Below, one piece after another: positions 6,257-12,510 of a stretch of 13,612 nucleotides of DNA. The notes under the pieces were generated by a model. That model saw nothing but the letters and a program-made list of their open reading frames with translations. It made no database searches and had not been told where the DNA came from. The position numbers were made by a program, and so were the translations under genes. Position 1 is the first letter of the stretch; each line of letters starts with the position of its first letter. The stretch is from an uncultured Lachnospiraceae bacterium (GTDB taxonomy: Bacteria > Bacillota > Clostridia > Lachnospirales > Lachnospiraceae), in the NCBI GenBank assembly GCA_937910785.1, contig CALDLG010000166.1, positions 1 to 13,612 of the forward strand. The letters are read 5' to 3'.

Positions 6257-7428
6257 ATGCGCGATCTGAGTATTTATGTTCATATCCCGTTCTGCGCCGG
6301 GAAATGCCGATATTGTGATTTTCTATCCTATCCGGCGCCGGAACGGGAGAAAGAGCGTTATCTTGAACTGCTTTTGCAGGAAATAGAAAAACAGTCGTTT
6401 TTCTATAAAGACCATCGGGTGATATCGGTTTTTATCGGGGGAGGGACTCCTTCTTTTCTGCACGCGGAAGCGGTCGAGAGAATAATTGAGAAGTTAAAAC
6501 ATAATTTTATTTTTGAAAACAGCTGTGAAATAACGATAGAAGCGAATCCGGACAGCTTAACGAATCATAAGCTGTCCGTTTATTTTGAAGCGGGAATCAA
6601 CCGGATCAGCATCGGACTGCAAAGCGCCGACGATGCGCTGCTTCGTACGTTAGGAAGAATTCATGACAGCCGGACTTTTCTGCGGGCTTATGAAGGAGCG
6701 CGTCAGGCAGGCTTCCGGAATATCAATATTGATCTGATGTCGGCGGTTCCGGGGCAGACGCCGGAATCCTACGGAAACACGCTGGAATATGTTCTTGCGC
6801 TGAAGCCGGAACATATTTCCGCATACAGTCTGATTCTGGAAGAGGGCACATGGTTTTATGAACACCGAAAGGAACTGCATTTTCCAACGGAGGAGGAAGA
6901 CCGCGCGCTCTATGAGATGACCGGAGAAATGCTGGAATCATATCATTACAATCGTTATGAAATATCGAATTATGCACTGGAAGGATATGAATGCAGACAT
7001 AATCAGATTTACTGGACAAGAGGAGATTATGTCGGATTCGGCCTCGGAGCCGCTTCCATGGTATGCGATGTGCGCTGGAGCAACCGGCGGACCATGCGGG
7101 AATATGAGGAGGCGTTACGGCAGCCTGAACAGGAATGTCTGCGTGATTTGTCCGCATGCCGCGCGCGGTTTGGCGAAAATGTACAATACCTGAGCAGAGC
7201 GGAACAGAAGAATTCATGTTTCTTGGCCTTCGCCTGATCAGAGGCGTGAGCAGGCGGGATTTTCAGGAGAAATTCGGCCTTCCCATAGAGGAGGTATACG
7301 GAGAGACGCTTCACAGTCTGCGGCGGGACGGCCTGCTTTTTACGGAGGATGGGAACGATTCGATCCGTCTGACGCCGTACGGGCTGGATATCAGTAATTA
7401 CGCAATGGCACAGTTCCTTTTTGAATAA
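6257..7428 (+). pseudogene. hemW: Radical SAM heme chaperone HemW, with a frameshift
   Basis: HemW (formerly HemN-like) is a radical SAM protein that binds heme and delivers it to respiratory enzymes. Seen here: Cys-x3-Cys-x2-Cys (Cys13, Cys17, Cys20) for the 4Fe-4S cluster, Gly-Gly-Gly-Thr-Pro (61-65), and the His-Asn-x2-Tyr-Trp block that marks HemW. The start at 6257 has GAGG 9 nt upstream and gives the family N-terminus; an in-frame ATG at 6227 overlaps lepA and is less likely. The first frame runs to a stop at 7235-7237. The rest of the protein (Glu-Glu-Phe-Met-Phe-Leu-Gly-Leu-Arg to the C-terminus) continues in another frame to 7428. The break is near 7205-7210 and fits a loss of 1 or 4 nt. 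It may be a true mutation or a sequence error. Confidence 0.88.
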
Positions 7429-7446
7429 GGATATTGAACTTTTTTT
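7412..7446 (+). terminator. Weak candidate terminator at the hemW end
   Basis: AGTTC (7412-7416) can pair with GAACT (7436-7440), with a small inner CTT/AAG pairing, and is followed by a run of T up to 7446. The stem begins inside the last hemW codons and is short, so termination would be inefficient. Its right arm overlaps the -35 of the next promoter. Confidence 0.3.
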
Positions 7447-7462
7447 GAGAAATTTGTATAAT
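7434..7462 (+). promoter_or_regulatory. Sigma-A-like promoter upstream of sigK
   Basis: TTGAAC (7434-7439) and a perfect TATAAT (7457-7462) are separated by 17 bp. The expected transcript starts near 7469 and has about 95 nt of leader before the sigK start. A CATAGAAT at 7530-7537 resembles a SigE -10 (CATACAnT) and could be a second, sporulation-specific promoter, but its -35 region is poor. Confidence 0.6.
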
Positions 7463-7564
7463 ATATCTAATACGGAATTAAAATAGGACACTTTTATTTG
7501 GTGGAAAGGCACTTGAACTGTCCCGAAGTCATAGAATAGAGTAAATGAACTTTGGGGGCTTCTT

Positions 7565-8194
7565 TTGAAAACATTTAAGCAACCGCTGACGGCGAAAGAA
7601 GAAGCCGCATATCTGCGCCAGCTGAAAGAAGGGAATAGCCGGCAGAGGCAGACTGCCAAAGAAATACTGGTTGAACGGAACCTTCGTCTGGTGGCGCACA
7701 TCGCCAAAAAATATCAGAATGTTGATGAGGATATGGAAGATTTGATTTCAACAGGAACGATTGGACTGATCAAGGCGATCGATTCTTTTGATGCGGGAAA
7801 AGGAAAGCTCAGCACCTATGCGTCGAGATGTATTGACAATGAACTGCTGATGCTGCTGCGGGCGAAAAAGAAAACTTCCAGAGAAGTGTCGCTTTATGAG
7901 CCAATCGGAACGGACAGAGAAGGAAATGAGATCAATCTGCTCGATATTATTGAGCAGGAGCAGTCCGATGTGATAGAGCAGATGGAAATAAAGGAACATT
8001 TGAAGCGTTTATCCGGTCTTCTGGAGGAGAAGCTGGATGAGCGGGAGAAGGAAATACTGACGCTGCGTTACGGTCTGGCGGACGATGAAGAAGTAACACA
8101 GCGGGAAATTGGGAGAAATCTGGGGATTTCCAGAAGTTATGTTTCCAGAATCGAGAAAAAGGCTCTGGAAAAGCTGAGGGAAGGTTTTGGATAG
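7565..8194 (+). CDS. sigK: RNA polymerase sporulation sigma factor SigK (no pro-sequence)
   Basis: SigK directs late mother-cell transcription (coat, cortex, spore release). The 209-residue protein has sigma-70 region 2 (about 35-105: Asn-Leu-Arg-Leu-Val-Ala-His-Ile, Gly-Thr-Ile-Gly-Leu-Ile-Lys-Ala) and region 4 with a helix-turn-helix near the end (Gly-Ile-Ser-Arg-Ser-Tyr-Val-Ser-Arg-Ile-Glu-Lys). The middle block Pro-Ile-Gly-Thr-Asp-Arg-Glu-Gly-Asn-Glu-Ile separates it from SigE. TTG 7565 is the only possible start, because an in-frame TAG lies at 7532-7534 with no ATG/GTG/TTG between. The protein therefore begins directly at the region matching mature SigK and has no hydrophobic pro-peptide, as in Clostridioides difficile. 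It is uninterrupted by a skin-type element. The Shine-Dalgarno is a plain GGGGG. The HD-protein gene follows after 25 nt. Confidence 0.92.
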   Translation: MKTFKQPLTAKEEAAYLRQLKEGNSRQRQTAKEILVERNLRLVAHIAKKYQNVDEDMEDLISTGTIGLIKAIDSFDAGKGKLSTYASRCIDNELLMLLRAKKKTSREVSLYEPIGTDREGNEINLLDIIEQEQSDVIEQMEIKEHLKRLSGLLEEKLDEREKEILTLRYGLADDEEVTQREIGRNLGISRSYVSRIEKKALEKLREGFG

Positions 8195-8219
8195 TTAAAA
8201 GACAGGGGGATAAAATCAT

Positions 8220-9389
8220 ATGATCTTTGTAAAGAAGGATGATTTAAAGACTGGAATGCGGCTGGCCCGTCCTATATATAACAAAAATGGGGTACTGCTA
8301 TATGAGAGAAATTCAAAACTGACGGCTCAGGGATTGAACAGTATTAAAAATTTCGGACTGCTTGGTGCTTTCGTACTGGAACCGGCGGAACCGGTTCCGC
8401 CGATGACCAGAGACGACATCGAGTTTGAGCGGTTTCAGACGATATGTGTATTTTCCATTCAGGAAGAACTGGATCGTATTCTGCAGACCTCACGCTATTC
8501 CAAAATGCAGGCGATTACGTCTAATATCATTAAAAATTACGGACATCTGGACCGGAAGATCAATTTTATGCAGAATCTGCGCAGCAAGGAGGATTATTTT
8601 TACAAGCATTCTCTGAATGTCGCAATTCTGTGTGCTATGATAGCGCATACGATGAATGTGCCCGTATCGGAACAGAACGATGTGGTGACTGCCGCAATCG
8701 TCCATGATATCGGCAAGCTTTCGGCGCCGAAAAGCCTTATGCTGCAGGATACATGGACAGAGGCGGAGCGGGATCAGATGCGGAATGCCGAGGTGGCAGG
8801 CTTTGCCAAAATCGAACATGTTTTTTCCACGAATCCCGCGATCAAACGCATTTGTGTACAGGCACAGAATAATCTGGATAATCTGCAAAGAGGCAGAGTG
8901 ACGGACATGAGTAAAATGGTTACGGGAGCCAGAATCCTGTCGGTAGCGGAATCCTTTGATACGATCACCGCGGTTCAGCTCGACAGAGAGCGGCAGTCCG
9001 AGATAGCGGCCTTTAAGCATCTGCTGAGGAACCGGGGATATTATGATGAAAAAGTGGTGAATGCGCTGAGCAGCTCCATCAATCTCCTCGTGCCGGGTGT
9101 CAGCATAGAACTGAATACCGGCGCGAAAGGACTTGTTCTTGTGGAAAATGAGAGAAACATTTTGAAACCCCTGATTCTGACCTTCAATGACAACAGAATT
9201 ATCGACCTTGGCAATCGTATTTATGAGGGACATATTGAAATTGTGGATATCATGAAGACGATGGATAACCGCCATGTGATGAACAGAGAGCTGTTAAAGA
9301 GACAGGGCATTGATGTGGAAGAACCGGAATATGTGAATGATGAAAAAGGCGATGAAGCGGAAGAAGGATATATTCCGGGAGTGATGTAA
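8220..9389 (+). CDS. HD-domain protein related to HD-GYP phosphodiesterases, lacking the GYP motif
   Basis: The 389-residue cytoplasmic protein has the N-terminal module found in many HD-GYP proteins (Asp-Leu-Lys-Thr-Gly-Met-Arg-Leu-Ala near residue 7). An HD domain follows, with His130 (Tyr-Lys-His-Ser-Leu-Asn) and the metal pair His162-Asp163 in Val-His-Asp-Ile-Gly-Lys-Leu. The later part keeps Ala-Glu-Ser-Phe-Asp-Thr-Ile-Thr-Ala, the counterpart of the usual Ala-Asp-x-Tyr-Asp-Ala block. The His-His-Glu and Gly-Tyr-Pro signatures needed for c-di-GMP hydrolysis are absent; Ala-Gln-Asn-Asn-Leu-Asp lies in that place. It may be a c-di-GMP sensor, an altered hydrolase, or act on another nucleotide. 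A good AGGGGGA precedes ATG by 9 nt. It lies between sigK and pilT, probably in one operon. Confidence 0.8.
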   Translation: MIFVKKDDLKTGMRLARPIYNKNGVLLYERNSKLTAQGLNSIKNFGLLGAFVLEPAEPVPPMTRDDIEFERFQTICVFSIQEELDRILQTSRYSKMQAITSNIIKNYGHLDRKINFMQNLRSKEDYFYKHSLNVAILCAMIAHTMNVPVSEQNDVVTAAIVHDIGKLSAPKSLMLQDTWTEAERDQMRNAEVAGFAKIEHVFSTNPAIKRICVQAQNNLDNLQRGRVTDMSKMVTGARILSVAESFDTITAVQLDRERQSEIAAFKHLLRNRGYYDEKVVNALSSSINLLVPGVSIELNTGAKGLVLVENERNILKPLILTFNDNRIIDLGNRIYEGHIEIVDIMKTMDNRHVMNRELLKRQGIDVEEPEYVNDEKGDEAEEGYIPGVM

Positions 9390-9419
9390 AGGATACGGTA
9401 AGGAAGAAGGTGTGGATAG

Positions 9420-10475
9420 ATGCCGACGATTGAAGAGATCATGAGAACAGCCAAGAATGCGGGCGCTTCGGATGTACATATTACGGTGGGAATACCGCCG
9501 AAAATGCGTGTGAACGGTAATCTGGTTACGATGAATTATTCCAGAATGATGCCCGCGGATACCCTGGGGGTATTGCTTGAGATTATGACGGAATCACAGC
9601 GGGAGAAGTTTGAGGACCGGGGAGAGTACGATATGTCTTTCTCGATTCCGGAACTTGGGCGCTATCGTGTTAATGCCTATAAACAGAGGGGTTCCGTCGC
9701 TCTGGCGCTTCGGCTTGTCGGCACGCAGGTGCCTTCACCGGAATCCCTGGGGGTTCCGGAATCCGTGATCAATCTGTATGAGAGGAAAAGAGGACTGATT
9801 CTCGTTACCGGTCCTACGGGAAGCGGTAAATCGACAACACTTGCGGCGATTATCGACAAAATAAACAATAACAGAGACGCGCATGTCATCACACTGGAAG
9901 ATCCGATCGAATATCTGCATCAGCACAAAATGGCGATGGTCAATCAGAGGGAGATCGGGCTCGACTCCCAGAATTACGCGAATGCGCTGCGGGCCGCGCT
10001 GCGTGAAGATCCGGACGTGATTCTGGTAGGAGAGATGCGTGACTTTGAAACCATCAGTGTCGCGATTACGGCGGCGGAAACGGGGCACCTTGTCTTGTCT
10101 ACGCTGCATACAATCGGCGCTGCCAGTACGGTAGATCGTGTAATCGATGTCTTCCCGCCGCACCAGCAGCAGCAGATCCGCGTACAGTTTGCGAACGTTC
10201 TGGAAGCGGTTATTTCCCAGCAGCTGATTCCGACGCTGGACGGCAGGGGCCGTGTGGCGGCGTTTGAGGTTATGCATGCGAATCATGCGGTACGCAATCT
10301 GATTCGCGAAGGAAAGTCCCATCAGCTCGTATCTGTCATGCAGACGAACCGGAAGATGGGCATGATTACGATGGATGAAAGTATTACACAGCTTTTCTAT
10401 GAGGGAAGAATCGACAGAGAGATGGCGATTCAGTTCGCGCAGGACCCGGATGGGATGCAGAACAAGATTTTCTGA
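9420..10475 (+). CDS. pilT: PilT-type twitching motility / pilus retraction ATPase
   Basis: PilT is the hexameric ATPase that powers type IV pilus retraction at the inner face of the membrane. The 351 residues match the family length. Seen here: the N-terminal Ala-Ser-Asp-Val-His-Ile-Thr motif, Walker A Gly-Pro-Thr-Gly-Ser-Gly-Lys-Ser-Thr (131-139), the Asp box Thr-Leu-Glu-Asp-Pro-Ile-Glu, Walker B with Val-Gly-Glu-Met-Arg-Asp (203-208), and the His box Thr-Gly-His-Leu-Val-Leu-Ser-Thr-Leu-His. Gly-Glu-Met-Arg and the lack of the zinc-binding insert favour PilT over PilB or GspE. It starts 30 nt after the HD-protein gene, with AAGG before ATG. No other pilus gene is in the window, so its partners must lie elsewhere. 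It is followed by a terminator. Confidence 0.93.
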   Translation: MPTIEEIMRTAKNAGASDVHITVGIPPKMRVNGNLVTMNYSRMMPADTLGVLLEIMTESQREKFEDRGEYDMSFSIPELGRYRVNAYKQRGSVALALRLVGTQVPSPESLGVPESVINLYERKRGLILVTGPTGSGKSTTLAAIIDKINNNRDAHVITLEDPIEYLHQHKMAMVNQREIGLDSQNYANALRAALREDPDVILVGEMRDFETISVAITAAETGHLVLSTLHTIGAASTVDRVIDVFPPHQQQQIRVQFANVLEAVISQQLIPTLDGRGRVAAFEVMHANHAVRNLIREGKSHQLVSVMQTNRKMGMITMDESITQLFYEGRIDREMAIQFAQDPDGMQNKIF

Positions 10476-10515
10476 GAATAAGCGGTAAAAAGACCGGAAT
10501 GAAAGGGATTGATTT

Positions 10516-10555
10516 AAGTTGTCGGGAAATTTTTCTTGACAGCTTTTTTCTTTTT
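10516..10555 (+). terminator. Rho-independent terminator after pilT
   Basis: Bases 10516-10528 pair with 10533-10545 (13 bp, three of them G-U) around a 4-nt loop, and a T6-C-T5 tract follows (10544-10555). This is a typical intrinsic terminator for the sigK-HD-pilT unit. Its right arm contains the -35 of the next promoter and its T-tract forms most of that promoter's spacer. Confidence 0.72.
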
Positions 10556-10564
10556 CATTATGAT
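10536..10564 (+). promoter_or_regulatory. Sigma-A promoter of yifB/comM-dprA
   Basis: Perfect TTGACA (10536-10541) and TATGAT (10559-10564) are 17 bp apart (10542-10558). The predicted start near 10571 gives a leader of about 190 nt before the yifB TTG. The promoter is nested in the pilT terminator. Confidence 0.85.
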
Positions 10565-10570
10565 ATAGAT

Positions 10571-10762
10571 ATTCCAAAAGTTTGCTGCGGAGGGAAGCGG
10601 CAAAATCTTATTCTGATATCAGGCTGGAAATTCAGATTGACAGCCTGTGAATCCAGGCATATCGCCGAAGAATTCAGGAAGTGTATGAAAAGTACAATTT
10701 GATAGCATGTGCAATTTTATTATGCCGTTTGTGCGTGAGCTTGTCGAAGGGAGGAAAGTTTA
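10571..10762 (+). promoter_or_regulatory. Long structured 5' leader of yifB
   Basis: No gene is seen here. A strong hairpin pairs 10581-10588 with 10597-10604 (8 bp, one G-U), and its 8-nt loop GGAGGGAA looks like a Shine-Dalgarno. A second hairpin pairs 10620-10626 with 10641-10647 (7 bp), and GATAT (10615-10619) can pair with ATATC (10659-10663) around it. The real ribosome-binding site GGAGG is at 10750-10754. I could match this to no riboswitch class that I know: no T-box sequence and no T-rich terminator stem were found. Confidence 0.4.
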
Positions 10763-12307
10763 TTGTTCAGTTCCATTGCATCGGGCACGATTCACGGTAT
10801 CAGGAGCCAGCTGATATGCGTAGAGGTCGATGTGTCCAAAGGTCTGCCCTGTTTTCAGATGGTGGGCCTGCCCAACTCGGAAGTGAAAGAAGCCAGAGAG
10901 AGGGTGAAGGTTGCGCTGAAAAATGCGGGGATATCCCTGCCTCCGATGTGCATTAATATCAATCTTTCACCGGCTGATCTCCGAAAAGAGGGTTCCCTGC
11001 TGGACCTGCCTGTGGCCGTCGGCATTATGGCCGCACTGGGGTATCTGCCGCAGGAAAACGTGGAAGGAATTCTCATCATCGGAGAGCTTGGCCTGAACGG
11101 AGAAGTGAAGCCGGTAAAAGGCGTGCTCCCTATCGTGAAAGAGGCACAGGAACAGGGGATCGGATGCTGTATCCTGCCGAAAGAAAATGCGGCGGAAGGA
11201 GCTGTCGTACAGGGCATCGAGGTTATCGGCGTTTCCGATATCCGGGAGACGCTGTCTTTTTTGCAGGCCGGCATACAGGAACGGCGCGGGCTGATCGCGC
11301 CGGCGGCGGTTGACGTTGGTGCGCTGTTTGAGAGAAAGAGACAGGCATATGGTACGGATTTCGCTGATGTAAACGGACAGCAGGCGGTAAAGCGGGCTGC
11401 GGAAATAGCGGCGGCAGGCTTCCATCATTTGCTGATGATCGGTCCGCCGGGTTCCGGCAAGACAATGATCGCAAGGAGAATGTCTGCGATTCTGCCGCCG
11501 CTGTCTTTAGAAGAGAGCATGGAGGTTTCGGCCATATACAGCGTGTCCGGGCTGCTTTCCCCACAGGAAGCGCTGATGACGGAGCGGCCGTTTGTCGCGC
11601 CTCACCATACCATCACGGGGAGGGCTCTCGCCGGAGGCGGCAGAATCCCCGCGCCCGGCATGGTTACGCTTGCGCACAGGGGTATTTTATTTCTGGATGA
11701 ATTGCCGGAATTTAAGCGGGAAACGCTGGATATTCTGCGCCAGCCGCTTGAGGACCGGCAGATACATCTGGCAAGAAGCAGCGGAAACTATATTTATCCG
11801 GCGGATTTTATGCTGGTCGGGGCGATGAATCCCTGTCCCTGCGGTTTTTATCCGGACATGCAGAAATGCAGCTGTACGCCTTATGAGGTGCATCGTTATC
11901 TGGAACGGATATCCGGTCCGATTCTGGATCGAATCGATATCTGTGTGGAAGCGGCGGCAGTGGATGTTACGGATTTGACAACATCTGTTATGCAAGAGAC
12001 AAGCGAGCAGATATGCGCCCGCGTGACGGAAGCAAGGCGGATTCAGCAGGAACGTTTTGCCGGGACGGGCCTGCGCTTCAATGCGGATATGGGAACGAAA
12101 GAGATCCGCTCTTTTTGCCCGTTGAGAGCAGAGGAGGAAAGGCTGCTGGAGCAGGTTTTCCGCAAGATGAATCTGACGGCCAGAAGTTATCACCGCATTC
12201 TGAAAACGGCCAGAACGATTGCGGATCTCGCAGGAAGCTATGAAATCAGAGAGGAACATCTGATGGAAGCTCTGATGTATCGCGTTACGGAACATATGAA
12301 AGCATAA
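10763..12307 (+). CDS. comM: YifB/ComM family Mg-chelatase-like AAA+ ATPase
   Basis: ComM is a hexameric AAA+ helicase that promotes branch migration of incoming DNA in natural transformation; the broad YifB family occurs in most bacteria. The 514-residue protein is the normal length. It has the N-terminal ChlI/Lon-like domain (about 20-140: Gly-Leu-Pro-Asn-Ser-Glu-Val-Lys-Glu, Asn-Leu-Ser-Pro-Ala-Asp), Walker A Gly-Pro-Pro-Gly-Ser-Gly-Lys-Thr (227-234), Walker B Leu-Phe-Leu-Asp-Glu (Asp312, Glu313), the Asn-Pro-Cys-Pro-Cys-Gly block (356-361) and a C-terminal helical lid domain. The start is TTG 10763: GGAGG lies 8 nt upstream and the protein then begins at the family N-terminus. dprA follows closely, a common clostridial pairing. 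Confidence 0.93.
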   Translation: MFSSIASGTIHGIRSQLICVEVDVSKGLPCFQMVGLPNSEVKEARERVKVALKNAGISLPPMCININLSPADLRKEGSLLDLPVAVGIMAALGYLPQENVEGILIIGELGLNGEVKPVKGVLPIVKEAQEQGIGCCILPKENAAEGAVVQGIEVIGVSDIRETLSFLQAGIQERRGLIAPAAVDVGALFERKRQAYGTDFADVNGQQAVKRAAEIAAAGFHHLLMIGPPGSGKTMIARRMSAILPPLSLEESMEVSAIYSVSGLLSPQEALMTERPFVAPHHTITGRALAGGGRIPAPGMVTLAHRGILFLDELPEFKRETLDILRQPLEDRQIHLARSSGNYIYPADFMLVGAMNPCPCGFYPDMQKCSCTPYEVHRYLERISGPILDRIDICVEAAAVDVTDLTTSVMQETSEQICARVTEARRIQQERFAGTGLRFNADMGTKEIRSFCPLRAEEERLLEQVFRKMNLTARSYHRILKTARTIADLAGSYEIREEHLMEALMYRVTEHMKA

Positions 12308-12309
12308 TC

Positions 12310-12334
12310 ACAGGGCAGGAACGGAGCGCCCTGT
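12310..12334 (+). other. Hairpin between yifB and dprA
   Basis: A perfect 7-bp inverted repeat (12310-12316 with 12328-12334) with an 11-nt loop fills most of the gap after the yifB stop codon. It has no U-tract, so it is not a terminator. It sits just before the first possible dprA start codon and may influence translation or mRNA processing. Confidence 0.4.
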
Positions 12335-12336
12335 AG

Positions 12337-12510
12337 ATGAAGGAAAAGGAGGAACGGGTGAGCGGGAAGGAGAATCATGCAGGATACCGGGAAAAAGGTG
12401 AACGGGGGAACGGGAAAGAGAATCATGCGGGATACTGGGAAAAGGAGGAATGTTTTGGCGGGAAAGAAAATCGTGAAGGATGCCGGGAAAAGGAGGAGCG
12501 ATGGACCGGG
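12337..12510 (+). repeat. 48-nt imperfect tandem repeat containing a ribosome-binding site, at the 5' end of dprA
   Basis: Three 48-nt units (12361-12408, 12409-12456, 12457-12504) follow a half unit (12337-12360), and a degenerate partial copy begins at 12505. Each unit starts near CGGGAA and ends near GGGAAAAGGAGG. In the dprA frame they encode 16-residue units built on Gly-Lys-Glu-Asn-His-Ala-Gly-Tyr ... Glu-Lys-Glu-Glu-Arg. The half unit and units two and three each carry an AAAAGGAGG, so the duplicated segment includes a Shine-Dalgarno. The unit length is a multiple of three, so copy-number change would not shift the frame. It is contiguous with no unique spacers, so it is not a CRISPR. 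Confidence 0.85.

Noticed and set aside
7196..7218. Programmed -1 frameshift in hemW
   Set aside because: No slippery heptamer or downstream stem was seen, and HemW is not known to use recoding; an indel is simpler.
10571..10762. T-box riboswitch upstream of yifB
   Set aside because: The conserved T-box sequence and a terminator/antiterminator pair are missing.
10681..10956. Small gene in the yifB leader and 5' end
   Set aside because: It overlaps yifB in another frame and has no recognisable sequence; the leader structure and the TTG start of yifB explain the region.
12337..12510. CRISPR array
   Set aside because: Units are contiguous with no unique spacers, are imperfect and in frame with dprA, and there are no cas genes.
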